Shown: piece after piece, positions 42,863 to 52,865 of the stretch
How the letters are laid out: every line of letters starts with the position of its first letter
Position numbering within the stretch: the first letter of the stretch is position 1
Assembly (NCBI GenBank): GCA_036004685.1
Contig: DASYRE010000054.1
Coordinates: 124,001-188,000 of the forward strand
DNA: 64,000 bases
Origin: Candidatus Polarisedimenticolia bacterium
Lineage (GTDB): Bacteria; Acidobacteriota; Polarisedimenticolia; Gp22-AA2; AA152
Direction of reading: 5' to 3'
Notes under the pieces: generated by a model
What the model was told of the DNA's origin: nothing
The model's input: only the letters and a program-made list of their open reading frames with translations
The model's database searches: none
Position numbers and translations under genes: made by a program

Positions 42863-45325
42863 ATGCCACCCTCCCGACTCCTCAATGCCTTCCGGCGATG
42901 GGGTTACCTGCAGGCCGATCTCGACCCGCTGGGGCGCCTGCCGCCGTTCGTCCATGCCGATCTGCGAGCCGCGTCCGGTCCCGAGGCGGCGCGGCTCAGG
43001 TCGATCTATTGCGGGGCGATCGGGGCGGAGTTCATGCACCTTCCCGAGGCGGAGCGCTGCCGCTGGATCGCCGGCCGGATGGAGTCGGAGGTCCCCGCGC
43101 CGGACCGCCGCCGCATCCTCCGTCGGCTGGCGGCGACGGAGCTCTTCGAGCGCTTCATGCACCAGCGCTTCGTGGGCACGAAGCGCTATTCGCTCGAGGG
43201 AGCCGCCGGCCTGGTTCCGCTGCTCGACGCCGTCCTGGAGGGGGCCGCGGCGCAGGGCGCCGGGATCGTCCTTCTCTCGATGAGCCACCGGGGGCGGCTG
43301 GCGGTGATGGTCCAGATCGTGGGGATCGCCGCCGCCCTGGTGTTCGCCGATTTCGAGGACGTCGATCCCCGCAGCGTGCTGGGCGGGGGCGACGTGCGCT
43401 ACCACCTCGGGGCGACCGGCGAGTTCCGGGCGGCGTCGGGCGATTCTCTGCAGCTCCACCTGGTCTCGAATCCCAGCCACCTCGAGGCGGTCGGCCCGGT
43501 GATGATGGGCCGGGCACGGGCCCGCCAGGCGCGCCTCGGCGAGGAGGGGACCCGCCGCGTCCTGCCGGTGAGCCTGCACGGCGATGCCGCCTTGGCCGGC
43601 CAGGGAATCGCTTCGGAGACCCTCAACCTCTCCGAGCTTCCCGGTTTTTCGGTGGGAGGGACGATCCACGTCGTGATCGACAACCTGATCGGCTTCACGA
43701 CCCCGCGCCCGCTGCTGCATACCGGCCGGTTCGCGTCGGACGCCGCGCGGCGGCTGGACGTGCCGATCTTCCACGTCAACGGCCAGGATCCGGAGGCGGC
43801 GGCGCGGGCCGGGGCGATGGCGCTGGAATACCGCGCCGCGTTCCACACCGACGTGGTCGTCGACCTGATCTGCTACCGGCGCTACGGTCACAGCGAAGTG
43901 GACGACCCGACCACGACCCAGCCGCAGCTCTACGAGAAGATCGCCACCCTGCCGATGCTCTGGCAGGCCTACGCCGATCGCCTCGAGGTCGCCCCGCCCG
44001 AGCGCGCCGGCCTCGAGGAAGAGATTCGCGCCGAGCTCGAGCGCGCGCTGCAGGAGGGGCGGGCGATGACCACGCGCTCGACCTTCCGCCAGCTGCCCGA
44101 TTATTGGAGTCCGTTCGCCGGGGGGCGCTACGAGCGGGGCTTCGAGGTGGAGACGGCGGTAAGCGCCCAGCGCCTGGCGGAGATCGGCCGCAAGATCGCC
44201 TCGGCGCCCGACGGGTTCAGCGTCCATCCGAAGGTGCAGAAAGGGCTCCAGGAGAGGCTCGCGATGAGCCGCGGGAAGCGCCGGGTCGACTGGGGCATGG
44301 CCGAGGCTCTGGCCTTCGGCGCGCTCCTCGAGGAGGGGATCCCGGTGCGGCTCTCCGGACAGGACAGCCGCCGCGGAACTTTCAACCAGCGCCACGCCGT
44401 GCTGTTCGACACGCGCGACGGCACGGAACACGTTCCTCTGGCGCGGCTGCGTCCGGGCCAGGGACGGTTCGAGATCATCGACTCGCCGCTGTCGGAGGCC
44501 TCGGTGCTGGGATTCGAATACGGCTACAGCCGCGACACTCCCGAGGCGCTGGTCTGCTGGGAGGCGCAGTTCGGCGATTTCGCCAACGGCGCGCAGGTGA
44601 TCCTCGATCAGTTCGTGGCGGCGGGGGAGGACAAGTGGGGCCTGCTCTCCGGGCTCGTTCTCCTGCTGCCGCACGGCTACGAGGGGCAGGGGGCCGAGCA
44701 TTCCAGCGCGCGCCTGGAGCGCTTCCTGGCTCTCGCCGCGGAGGACAACCTTCAGGTCGTCCAGCCGACGACCGCGGCGCAGTACTTTCACGTCCTGCGG
44801 CGCCAATGCCTTCGCCGGTGGCGCAAGCCGCTGGTGGTCCTCACGCCGAAAAGCCTGCTGCGCGCCCCGGCCGCCGCCTCGGCGCTCGAGGAGCTCGCCG
44901 CCGGCGCGTTCCGGCCGGTGCTCGGCGACCCGGAGTCGGCCGGCGCCGAGCGCGTCCTGATCTGCACAGGGCGGATCGCCCACGACCTCCTTGCCGAGCG
45001 CGCGCGCCGCGCAGAGCGTGTGGCCCTGTTGCGACTGGAGCAGATTTACCCGTTCCCGCAGGCGGAACTCTTGGAGGAGCTGGCTCGCCGTCCCGAAGCC
45101 CGGCGGATCGTCTGGGTCCAGGAGGAGCCCGGAAACATGGGCGCCCTGCGCTTCATCCGCCCGTACCTCCAGCGCCTCGCCGGAGATCGCCCGGTCACGG
45201 TCGTTCATCGCGCCGAAAGCGCCAGCCCGGCGACCGGGTCGCTCAAGGCCCATACCCTGGAGCAGAAGGCGCTGCTCGATCTCGCGTTCGCGACCCAGCC
45301 TCCCCCGGAGCGGGCTCCGCGGTAA
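42863..45325 (+). CDS. sucA: 2-oxoglutarate dehydrogenase E1 component, short N-terminus
   Basis: The thiamine-diphosphate decarboxylase of the 2-oxoglutarate dehydrogenase complex in the TCA cycle, 820 residues. Key segments are intact: SHRGRLAV, GGGDVRYHLG, NPSHLEAVGPV, LHGDAALAGQG, CYRRYGHSE, WEAQFGDFANGAQ and LLPHGYEGQGAEHSSAR. Compared with the E. coli enzyme (933 residues) it begins at the LINAFRxxGH-like helix, so about 95 N-terminal residues with the E2/E3-binding segment are missing. An in-frame TGA lies two codons before the ATG, so this is not a start-site error. No sucB or lpd is adjacent, so E2 and E3 must come from elsewhere or the enzyme works without the usual contact. Confidence 0.96.
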   Translation: MPPSRLLNAFRRWGYLQADLDPLGRLPPFVHADLRAASGPEAARLRSIYCGAIGAEFMHLPEAERCRWIAGRMESEVPAPDRRRILRRLAATELFERFMHQRFVGTKRYSLEGAAGLVPLLDAVLEGAAAQGAGIVLLSMSHRGRLAVMVQIVGIAAALVFADFEDVDPRSVLGGGDVRYHLGATGEFRAASGDSLQLHLVSNPSHLEAVGPVMMGRARARQARLGEEGTRRVLPVSLHGDAALAGQGIASETLNLSELPGFSVGGTIHVVIDNLIGFTTPRPLLHTGRFASDAARRLDVPIFHVNGQDPEAAARAGAMALEYRAAFHTDVVVDLICYRRYGHSEVDDPTTTQPQLYEKIATLPMLWQAYADRLEVAPPERAGLEEEIRAELERALQEGRAMTTRSTFRQLPDYWSPFAGGRYERGFEVETAVSAQRLAEIGRKIASAPDGFSVHPKVQKGLQERLAMSRGKRRVDWGMAEALAFGALLEEGIPVRLSGQDSRRGTFNQRHAVLFDTRDGTEHVPLARLRPGQGRFEIIDSPLSEASVLGFEYGYSRDTPEALVCWEAQFGDFANGAQVILDQFVAAGEDKWGLLSGLVLLLPHGYEGQGAEHSSARLERFLALAAEDNLQVVQPTTAAQYFHVLRRQCLRRWRKPLVVLTPKSLLRAPAAASALEELAAGAFRPVLGDPESAGAERVLICTGRIAHDLLAERARRAERVALLRLEQIYPFPQAELLEELARRPEARRIVWVQEEPGNMGALRFIRPYLQRLAGDRPVTVVHRAESASPATGSLKAHTLEQKALLDLAFATQPPPERAPR

Positions 45326-45381
45326 GGCAGGCCCCGTCGCGCCGCGAGTCGTCTTAGCAGCCCCGCAGCCTCGCCCGCCGG

Positions 45382-46080
45382 TCAGCGCAAGTCGAAGAGC
45401 AGGACCTCGGAGTCCTCCCGTCCCTCCAGGGTCAGGCGGGTCGCGTCGCTCGTCGATGCGCCGTCGCCTTGGTCGAGCGGGCTGCCGTTCAGCAGAACGC
45501 TGCCGCGCACCACCTGCAGCCAGGCGTGGCGTCCGGGCGCGAGGGGATGAGACAGTCTATCCCCGGCGGCGAACGAGCCGGCGTAGAGCGACGCGTCTTG
45601 GAAGATCCTCATGGATCCGTCCCGGCCGTCCGGAGTGGCCACGGGGGCCAGCCGGCCGCGCCGTGCGTTTTCGGGGAAGGCGCGCTGGTCGTACCGCGGC
45701 GTCAGCCCCCGGCGCTCGGGGACGATCCAGATCTGCAGGAAGTGCACCGGCGCGATCGTCGAGGCGTTGAACTCGCTGTGGGTGATGCCGGTCCCGGCGC
45801 TCATGACCTGGAACTCTCCCGCCCGGATCACCGAGCCGGTTCCGAGGCTGTCGCGATGGGAGAGGGCGCCCTCCAGAACGTAGGAGATGATCTCCATGTC
45901 GCGGTGGGGATGATTGCCGAATCCCTCACCCGGCAAGACCCGGTCTTCGTTGATCACCCGGAGATCCCGGAAGCCCAGGCGCTGCGGGTCGTGATACCCG
46001 CCGAAGGAAAAAGTGTGGAAGCTGTCGAGCCACCCGAGCCGGGTGCGCCCGCGGTCGGCCGATCGCAGCAGGTTCATCAT
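45382..46080 (-). CDS. Pirin family protein
   Basis: A 232-residue bicupin of the pirin family; bacterial members act as quercetin dioxygenase-like enzymes or redox sensors. The iron ligands of the N-terminal cupin are all present at matching positions: His57, His59, His101 and Glu103 (HPHRDME and THSEFN). It starts with two ATG codons behind GGGAG. The frame is open much further upstream, but that part is opposite the spermidine-synthase fusion gene. It lies 59 bp after that gene on the same strand. Confidence 0.94.
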   Translation of the reverse strand: MMNLLRSADRGRTRLGWLDSFHTFSFGGYHDPQRLGFRDLRVINEDRVLPGEGFGNHPHRDMEIISYVLEGALSHRDSLGTGSVIRAGEFQVMSAGTGITHSEFNASTIAPVHFLQIWIVPERRGLTPRYDQRAFPENARRGRLAPVATPDGRDGSMRIFQDASLYAGSFAAGDRLSHPLAPGRHAWLQVVRGSVLLNGSPLDQGDGASTSDATRLTLEGREDSEVLLFDLR

Positions 46081-46139
46081 CGTCGTCTCCCTTGGAAAGA
46101 TGGCGTGCTTTCGATGCCGGAAAAGCAGGGGAGATTCGG

Positions 46140-49100
46140 CTACTTCGGGGAGGGCCCCGGCCCCTTCGGGCCCGGCGGCGGCGGAAGCGACGAAAGGTAC
46201 TCGAGCGTGGACCGTACGCGCTCGTCCTGCGGCGCGATGCTCGCCCCTTGGCGAAGCTCCCGGAAGGCCGCGTCCCGCTCGCCAGCGTCGAAGAGGGCGA
46301 GGCCGAACAAGAGATAGGCGAGCGCCTCGCCGGGGTCGAGCGTCTTGGCCGCCAGGATATCGGCGGTGCCCTCGGCCCGGCGGCCGAGACGGAAGCGCGT
46401 CGCCCCGCGGGCGGCCAGCGATTGATAGTAGAAGCGCGAGACGGGGGTCGCCACCGCCTGATCGAAGTGCCTCTCGGCTTCGGCGTACCGACCCAGGTTG
46501 AGGAAGGCGAATCCGGCGCGGGAATGCTGCTCGGCGCCGGAGATTCCCAACGTCTCCGCCTGCTGCAGCGCCGCCAGCGCCGCCACGGCGTCCTTGGCTT
46601 CTCCCCGCTCGTCGGCCAGGAGCAGGAGGTTGTTGATCTGATTCGCGGCATCGAGCTTCCGGCGCAGCGCCACGGCGAGAGCCTGCATCTCGCCCGCCCT
46701 CCCTGCCTCGCCGGCCTGATCCAGCAACGAGGCGATCACCTCGAGCGTGGCCAGGGCGCCGCGCCGGCTGGCGGCCTTTCCCAGCTCGAACAGCGCGGCC
46801 CTCTCGTCGAGGTTCGGAAAGAAGAGGCGCTCGAGATCGGCGCTGGAGGTCTGGACCAGCGCCTTGTCGGGCTCGACGCCGCGCAACAACTCGAGCGGCG
46901 CGCGGTACTGGATCGGCGACGCGTCGTCGGTGTTCAGCGCCGCCCCGGGCAGCGGCGCGGGGATCGGCGCGGTATACAGGATCGCCAGATCGGAGATCTG
47001 GCTCACGCCGATGCGCGCGAAATCCTCCGCCACGCGGGGGCGATCGGGGAAGAGCTCCGCAGCCCCGGGCACCAGGGCCAGCGGACGATCCGACGCCAGC
47101 AGCACCATGTCCCCGCCAAGGTGGGAGGAGAACAAGTGGGTCTGGGGAAAAACCGAGGCCAGGGTGTCGAGAATGGAGCGCAGCGACGCGCTGGACAGCT
47201 CGTACGACTGGACCCATTGGCAGAAGACGCCTCCCGGCTTCAGGCGGCGGCGGACCAGCTGGTAGAACTCGCGGGTGAAAAGGTTGTTCACTCCGGCCAT
47301 CCAGGGATTCGAGGGCTCGGAGACGATCACGTCGTAGGTCGCCGGGCGGTAGGCGAGGGCGGTGCGCGCGTCGTCGACGATCAGCCGGCTCCGCGGATCG
47401 GCGAGGGGATCGAAATTGACTTCCCGGAAGAAGCGGGAAGCCTCCACGACCTGGCGCTCGATCTCGACGTTGTCGAGCCGTCGGATGGGATGAGTCAGCA
47501 CCGCGTGGGAGGTGACGCCCGAGCCGAATCCGATGACGCACGCGTCGGAGGGTTGCGCCGCGAAGAAGAAGGGGAGCTGCCCCAGCAGCACCTGGGTCAG
47601 CATGTCTTCGCCGGTGCTGCTGGCGTCGGTCTTCCCGTCCACTCGAAGCCAGGTGAGGCTCCATTCCCGGATTACCGTCACGGTGGAAGTCTTCCCCTCG
47701 CGATGAAAAACGACGCGGGCATCGGGAGCCTTCGAACCGGCGATCAGATCGGCCAGCGGGATCGACGGGCTCTTCTGTCGGAGAGTTCGCAGGATTTGCG
47801 TGACTCCGGAGGTCATCCGGTAGAGATCCCAGCGGGGAATCGCCAACGGGACGACGACGAGCAGCAGCGCCCCCGCCGAGCCCGTGGCGAGGCGGAACTT
47901 TCGTCCGCTGCACCCGGCCAGAGTCAGGAGGCCCAGCGCGGCGCTCGCCCCCGAGGCGAAGGCGAGCGTCGTCTCGCTGCCCAGCATCTCGACCAGGACG
48001 AAGCCCGCCGCCAGGGACCCGAGGATCGAACCGGCGGTGTTCCAGGCGTAGACGCGGCCGACGCCGGCGCCGGCACTCGGCTCGACCCGGGCCATGAGCC
48101 GGGCCGCGAACGGAAAAAGCGCCCCCAGGATCATCCCGGGAGTCAGGACGATGAAGCCGAAGAGCAGGAATTGCCAGAAGAAGAACCCCCCGGGGCGGGA
48201 GGCGTTGCGTGAAGCGGCGAAGAGCATGAGATCGGGCAGGGCCTTGAGCCCCCAGAGGGAGGCGAAGGAAGCGGCCGCCAACAGGATCTGCCCGACGGCG
48301 AATCCCCGGGCGGGATCGCTTCCGGCTGTCGTCCGCCCCGAGGAGAGGAGGAGGCTGCCAAGACCGATTCCCGCGAGGATCGCGGCCAGGATCAGGGTGA
48401 ATGAATAGACGGAGGTCCCGGCGATCGGCGCCAGGACGCGCGTCCAGGTGATCTCGTAGACCATCGCCACGAACCCGGAGGCGGCGTAGAGGGGCAGCAC
48501 CCAGGCGAATCGGCGATCGGCCGGCACGCTTGGCTTCCGGCTCGCGATGCCGCCCGGCGCCGGCTGATCGAGCAGCGAGTCGGAAAGCAGCCAGACCAGC
48601 GTCCCGACGCCCAGGCCGAGGCCCGCCCCGGCGAGCGTCGACTTGAACAGCCCCACCGCCGGAAGCAAAAGGAACCCGCCGGCCAGCGTTCCGAGGAAAG
48701 CCCCGAGCGTGTTGAGGCCATACAGCCTTCCACCGATCGAATCAGCCTCCTCTCCGGGCGACTCCTTGCCGCCCTGCCGCGACAAGGCGGCGGTCGCCAG
48801 CGGCAGGGTGCTGCCCATCCCGGCGCTCGCCGGAAGCAGCAGCAGGAAGACGAGCAGGAATCGGGCCCCCAGGAAGAAAGGTCCGGGCAGGGAGTAGAGG
48901 GGGGCGAGGAGGACAGGGACCAGCTTGAAGAGGAGCGGCGTCAGCGCCGCGTAGGCGCCCACGGCCATTTCCACCGTCCCATAGGCGCGCGGCAGATGCC
49001 GCAGGCGCGGCAGAGCCCGGGAGGCCGCGACGCTCCCGAGGCAGAGCCCGGTCATCATGGAAGCCACCACCGTCGCCACGGCCTGGTGGGAGTTGCCGAG

Positions 49101-49202
49101 GATCAGCGAGAGGTTCCTCGACCAGGCGATCTCCAGGATGAGCGCGGCGGCTCCCGAGAGAAGAAGGCACAGCTGCAGCAGGCGGCGGCCCGCGGGCTTC
49201 AT
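46140..49202 (-). CDS. Membrane / spermidine-synthase-like / TPR fusion protein
   Basis: A 1020-residue three-part protein. Residues 1 to about 450 form roughly 12 membrane helices of the kind fused to spermidine synthases; residues about 500-720 form the Rossmann methyltransferase-like domain (SAM-type glycine motif VIGFGSGVTSHAV, acidic DNVEIE, then VSEPSNPWMAGVNNLF); residues about 750-1010 are TPR repeats. The putrescine-binding catalytic Asp of true spermidine synthases is replaced in SEPSNPW, as in this fusion group, so polyamine synthesis is doubtful. Members are often annotated as spermidine synthase, but their reaction is unknown. GAGGATG precedes the ATG. A small-molecule transferase at the membrane with a TPR scaffold is an inference. 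Confidence 0.86.
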   Translation of the reverse strand: MKPAGRRLLQLCLLLSGAAALILEIAWSRNLSLILGNSHQAVATVVASMMTGLCLGSVAASRALPRLRHLPRAYGTVEMAVGAYAALTPLLFKLVPVLLAPLYSLPGPFFLGARFLLVFLLLLPASAGMGSTLPLATAALSRQGGKESPGEEADSIGGRLYGLNTLGAFLGTLAGGFLLLPAVGLFKSTLAGAGLGLGVGTLVWLLSDSLLDQPAPGGIASRKPSVPADRRFAWVLPLYAASGFVAMVYEITWTRVLAPIAGTSVYSFTLILAAILAGIGLGSLLLSSGRTTAGSDPARGFAVGQILLAAASFASLWGLKALPDLMLFAASRNASRPGGFFFWQFLLFGFIVLTPGMILGALFPFAARLMARVEPSAGAGVGRVYAWNTAGSILGSLAAGFVLVEMLGSETTLAFASGASAALGLLTLAGCSGRKFRLATGSAGALLLVVVPLAIPRWDLYRMTSGVTQILRTLRQKSPSIPLADLIAGSKAPDARVVFHREGKTSTVTVIREWSLTWLRVDGKTDASSTGEDMLTQVLLGQLPFFFAAQPSDACVIGFGSGVTSHAVLTHPIRRLDNVEIERQVVEASRFFREVNFDPLADPRSRLIVDDARTALAYRPATYDVIVSEPSNPWMAGVNNLFTREFYQLVRRRLKPGGVFCQWVQSYELSSASLRSILDTLASVFPQTHLFSSHLGGDMVLLASDRPLALVPGAAELFPDRPRVAEDFARIGVSQISDLAILYTAPIPAPLPGAALNTDDASPIQYRAPLELLRGVEPDKALVQTSSADLERLFFPNLDERAALFELGKAASRRGALATLEVIASLLDQAGEAGRAGEMQALAVALRRKLDAANQINNLLLLADERGEAKDAVAALAALQQAETLGISGAEQHSRAGFAFLNLGRYAEAERHFDQAVATPVSRFYYQSLAARGATRFRLGRRAEGTADILAAKTLDPGEALAYLLFGLALFDAGERDAAFRELRQGASIAPQDERVRSTLEYLSSLPPPPGPKGPGPSPK

Positions 49203-49234
49203 GCTTCATCCTCGGGGGTGAAGAAACGGCGCAT

Positions 49235-52111
49235 TCAGGGAGGCGTCGGGCAGGGGGAGGGATTGGGGATCGGATGGGCCGCGTCGGCATCCAGCGGCCC
49301 GTCGCCGCACCCTTCGCCACCGGACACGTAATAGAAGGCGGATCCGAGCGGCGGTGCCGCCGGATCGGAGGCGGTGAGATCGCCGTTGTGCTGCGCGTCG
49401 CCGCTCTCGAAGCAGACGTGATCGTAAACGCTGCCCGGGAGGCGCGTGCCGAGCGGCGCGGGAATCGTCCCTCGATAGGTATTGTGCAGCCTGGCGTTGG
49501 GCGCCGCGGTCCAGGTGAACGACGAGGCGCCGGTGAAGAGCAGTCCCGAGACGAGTCCCGGCGGGGGATTGGCCGCGCTCAGCGGGGCGCAGTCGGCCGC
49601 GTCGTGGATCCCGTCCAGGTCGTGATCCACGGCGATCGCGGGGGCGAATCGGATCCCCTGCTGGTTGAGACGCCCGAAGCTCGAGGCGATCGTTCCGGCA
49701 CCCGTGGCCTTGTTGACGGTCACGAGCGACCCATCGGACGCAAGGTTCTCTCGCAGCGTCACGCCCCACAACGTCCCGTCGGGCGCGAAGTCCATCCCCG
49801 CAAGCTGGTAGGCGCCGATCGTGCCGACGAGAGTCCTAGCCGCGGTCGCCAGATTGACCGTATAGAGATTGCCGTTGCCGCTCGCAAGAGGTCTTCCCGC
49901 CACGTAGAGGACCCCGGCGGAATCGAAAGCCATCGCGCGCGCGTTGCTCAAGCCGAGAGAGCCGATCACCGAGAGCGTGGCTCCGGTCGTCGGGTTGAGC
50001 GTGACCAGCCGGCTGACTCCGACGTCGTCGACCGCGATGCCGTAGAGGGTCCCGGAGGAGGGATGGAAGTCGATGGCGTTCATGGCCAGCCAGCCGGTGT
50101 CGCCGATCACGGATCCCCGCTGGGGCAGACCCTGGGCCGCCAGGTCGACCAGGAAGCCGTCGTAGCCGATGCTGATGGCCTCATTGAAGCCGGTGGACCC
50201 GAAGAGCTTGCCGCTCGCGTCGAAGGCGAGGTCGCCCAGCTCGTGGAACCCGGGATCGCCAATGTGCATCGGGATGCCGGTCACGATGCTCTCGAGCAGG
50301 AGCCGGGAGCGCTCGTCGGCGATCCAGACTATCTTGTCCAGCTCGATCTGGCAGGAGGCTGAGCAGCCGTCGCCCGCCGCGACGTTGCCATCGTCGCATT
50401 CCTCCTTGTTGGTGCGCTGGATGATCCCGTCGCCGCAGATCTCCAGGCGGCAGACCTGGGAACAGCCGTCGCCGCTGGCGACGCTGGCGTCGTCGCACTC
50501 CTCGTCCCCCTCCACGGTTCCGTTGCCGCACAGCGTCACGGCGCAGGCGCCCGAGCAGGAGTCGCCGTCCAGGACGTTGCCGTCGTCGCACTCCTCGAAG
50601 GGGTCGGGGACGGCGTTGCCGCAGGTGCCGGTCGGGATGTGCGCCGCGAACACGTCGATGTCATTGTTCCGGCCGTCCGCCCAGGCCGGATAGAATTCCG
50701 TTCCTTCGCTCGCGCAACCGATGTAGTCGCCGAAGTTGGGGGTCAGCGTCAGGACGACGAACCAGGAGGTCGGGCGGGTCGTCACCCGGAAGTTCGGAGA
50801 GAATGAGGCGCCGCCGTCGGCGGAGCGCGCCGCGTAGAGATCCACCGTATGCATCCCCCGCCAGTTCCGGTAATCGTACCAGGCGACCTCCACGGTGCCG
50901 GCGGCGTTCACCGAGAGCCAGGGCATCACCTGGTCGTTGCCGGCGGGGTCGTCGTTCACCTTGACCGGCGCCGACCAGCTCGCTCCCTGGTTCGTGGAGC
51001 TGGCGACGAAGACGTCGCGCGCCGTGCCGCCGCCGGCCTCCCGCTCCACCCAGACGGCGTAGAGGGCACCGCGGCGCGGGCCGGTCGATCGATCCACGTC
51101 GATCGTGCCGATTTCCAGGGTGTCCTCGCGGTTGTATCCCACGCTGGCCGGGAAGAAAGAGGGGACCATCGTGCGGATGACGACTTTCGGATCGAAGGAG
51201 AGGCCCAGATTGAACGAGCGGCGGAGTTCGAGCTTCGTATTGGCGGCGGCGATGTCGTCGATGCCCCGCTCCCACATCACGTAGACTTCGCTGTTGGGGC
51301 CGGTCGTGACGTAGGCGATCTGGATCGACTCGGTCGTGCTACTTTCCAGGACTAACGGAGGCGACCAGGTATTCCCGCCGTCCGTCGACTTGAGGAACTC
51401 GATGCGAATTTCGGTCGTGTCGCCCACGTTGCCATTGACGAATCGCGTATAGCTCATGTAGAGCGTGTTGGTCAGCCGGTCGCAGGTCAGCCATTCCTTG
51501 TCCAGGAAATCGGCGGTGGAGGAGAGCACCAGCTTCGGGTTCGTCCAGGTAAGGCTGGCTCCCGCGAAGGTTCCGACGTTGACGGCGAGCTGCGAGGACC
51601 CATTACCTGGGAGGAGGATGCTGGAGTAATAGAACTTGCCGTCCCCGCAGGCGGTCACCGAAGGATCTCCGAGAAGCGTGTTCGTTCCCCCGCCCGTGGG
51701 AAGCCCCCCGGTATCGGTGAAGGTCAGGCCACCGTTCGTGGAAAACGACACGCCGCTGCGACGGTTGCCGTTCACCTGGTTGTATCCCACCACGACGTTG
51801 TCTCCGAACACCGCGATGCTAGTCTCGCTCTGCGTGCCGCTGACGCCGCCGCTCACCTGGATCTCCGGCGAGAGGCTCCGGGGTCCGCCGCCGCCGCGGC
51901 GCGGCTGCCGCGGCTCGGTCGGCTTGCCCTCGCCGAGCCGCAGGCGTGTCGAGCGCGCCCGGACGCGCAGCCGGTCGAGCTGCTCCGCCGCCTCGTCCCG
52001 CCCGGAGGGGCGGGCTGCGGCGGCCGGCGGGAAGAGAGGGGCCAGGAGAAGCGCCATCAGAGGCAACAAGGCGCGGCGCGCCGGCCGGGCCGGCAGGCTG
52101 AAGACTGGCAA
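49235..52111 (-). CDS. Secreted Asp-box propeller with Myxococcus-type cysteine repeats
   Basis: About 958 residues. A signal peptide with an Arg-rich n-region and [20 protein letters not shown] core follows a TTG start (52111) that has GAGAGGGAG about 7 nt upstream; an in-frame ATG at 52057 would leave a poor signal. Residues about 70-470 contain Asp-box (BNR) turns such as [19 protein letters not shown] and [10 protein letters not shown], as in sialidase-type propellers. Then come three CGNG-x-x-E-E-CDDGN cysteine repeats (DUF4215 type), a second propeller-like region (about 590-860) and a C-terminal [13 protein letters not shown] calcium-loop. Catalytic sialidase residues were not identified, so it is better viewed as a surface binding protein. 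Confidence 0.85.
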   Translation of the reverse strand: MPVFSLPARPARRALLPLMALLLAPLFPPAAAARPSGRDEAAEQLDRLRVRARSTRLRLGEGKPTEPRQPRRGGGGPRSLSPEIQVSGGVSGTQSETSIAVFGDNVVVGYNQVNGNRRSGVSFSTNGGLTFTDTGGLPTGGGTNTLLGDPSVTACGDGKFYYSSILLPGNGSSQLAVNVGTFAGASLTWTNPKLVLSSTADFLDKEWLTCDRLTNTLYMSYTRFVNGNVGDTTEIRIEFLKSTDGGNTWSPPLVLESSTTESIQIAYVTTGPNSEVYVMWERGIDDIAAANTKLELRRSFNLGLSFDPKVVIRTMVPSFFPASVGYNREDTLEIGTIDVDRSTGPRRGALYAVWVEREAGGGTARDVFVASSTNQGASWSAPVKVNDDPAGNDQVMPWLSVNAAGTVEVAWYDYRNWRGMHTVDLYAARSADGGASFSPNFRVTTRPTSWFVVLTLTPNFGDYIGCASEGTEFYPAWADGRNNDIDVFAAHIPTGTCGNAVPDPFEECDDGNVLDGDSCSGACAVTLCGNGTVEGDEECDDASVASGDGCSQVCRLEICGDGIIQRTNKEECDDGNVAAGDGCSASCQIELDKIVWIADERSRLLLESIVTGIPMHIGDPGFHELGDLAFDASGKLFGSTGFNEAISIGYDGFLVDLAAQGLPQRGSVIGDTGWLAMNAIDFHPSSGTLYGIAVDDVGVSRLVTLNPTTGATLSVIGSLGLSNARAMAFDSAGVLYVAGRPLASGNGNLYTVNLATAARTLVGTIGAYQLAGMDFAPDGTLWGVTLRENLASDGSLVTVNKATGAGTIASSFGRLNQQGIRFAPAIAVDHDLDGIHDAADCAPLSAANPPPGLVSGLLFTGASSFTWTAAPNARLHNTYRGTIPAPLGTRLPGSVYDHVCFESGDAQHNGDLTASDPAAPPLGSAFYYVSGGEGCGDGPLDADAAHPIPNPSPCPTPP

Positions 52112-52206
52112 GGATCGCTCCCTCTCGCAGGCGTGGCGAGCCGCGGAAGAGCGGCGCCACTCCGCGCGGTGCGGCCGCTGAAATGTACGAGGGCCGGGCG
52201 ATCCAG

Positions 52207-52704
52207 TCAAGACGGCGTCGCGGCCGGCCGGCCTTTCCGGCGGCGCTCGCGGAAGAAGGATTGGAGGACGGCGGCGCAGGATTCGGGCAGGACGGGGCCG
52301 TCGATCGACAGCCGGTGATTCAGCCCCCGGCGCAGCGCCGGGTGGCTCAACAATCCGGCGGCCCCCACCCGGGGGTCCGAAGCTCCGAAGACGCACCGCC
52401 CGATCCTCGCCTGGACCATCGCCCCCAGGCACATGATGCACGGCTCGAGCGTGACGTAGAGGATCGAGCCGGCGAGGCGGTGATTTCCCAGGCGTTTGGC
52501 GGCCTGGCGCAAGACGAGCACCTCGGCGTGGGCGGTGGGGTCTCGGCGCGTCACCGTGGCGTTCCCGGCACGGGCCAGGACTTGGTCTTTGACCACGAGC
52601 AGAGCGCCGATCGGAACCTCTCCCTTCCGCGCCGCGCGGCGGGCGAGGCGCAGAGCTTCGTGGATATAATTTTCGTCCAGTTCGGAATTTTTGACCAGAT
52701 TCAT
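52207..52704 (-). CDS. tadA: tRNA-specific adenosine deaminase TadA
   Basis: A 165-residue zinc deaminase that converts adenosine 34 of tRNA-Arg(ACG) to inosine. The zinc motif is complete: His59-Ala-Glu61 (TAHAEV) and Pro88-Cys89-x2-Cys92 ([10 protein letters not shown]), followed by the TadA-type [10 protein letters not shown]. Length is normal. ATG start with weak upstream GCGGG. Its expected substrate, tRNA-Arg(ACG), is encoded about 2.2 kb away at 54890-54966. It is divergent from the metallopeptidase gene. Confidence 0.96.
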   Translation of the reverse strand: MNLVKNSELDENYIHEALRLARRAARKGEVPIGALLVVKDQVLARAGNATVTRRDPTAHAEVLVLRQAAKRLGNHRLAGSILYVTLEPCIMCLGAMVQARIGRCVFGASDPRVGAAGLLSHPALRRGLNHRLSIDGPVLPESCAAVLQSFFRERRRKGRPAATPS

Positions 52705-52736
52705 TTTCCCGCGCCGCCTGACCGGCTTTTAATCCC

Positions 52737-52764
52737 TTGACAGGTCCTCAAAGCATCGTATATG
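52737..52764 (+). promoter_or_regulatory. Sigma-70 promoter of the secreted metallopeptidase
   Basis: TTGACA (52737-52742, consensus) and TATATG (52759-52764) with 16-bp spacing. The GTG start is 102 nt further on, so a leader of about 95 nt is expected. Confidence 0.65.
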
Positions 52765-52865
52765 GAAGTCGGCCGGTGACTTGGCCTCGGCAGCGCCCCG
52801 GTCGGTGCTGAACGTGAAACCGGAGCCAGGCTTCCCGCTCCCGCCCTCGGGGGCCGTGAGGAATT

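Noticed and set aside
42557-45253. Long minus-strand open frame opposite sucA
   Set aside because: It mirrors the sucA codon pattern in a high-GC genome and has no domain or start signal; a shadow.
49235-52111. Assignment of the Asp-box protein as a sialidase
   Set aside because: Asp-boxes are structural and occur in many propellers; the Arg triad and catalytic Tyr/Glu of sialidases were not found.
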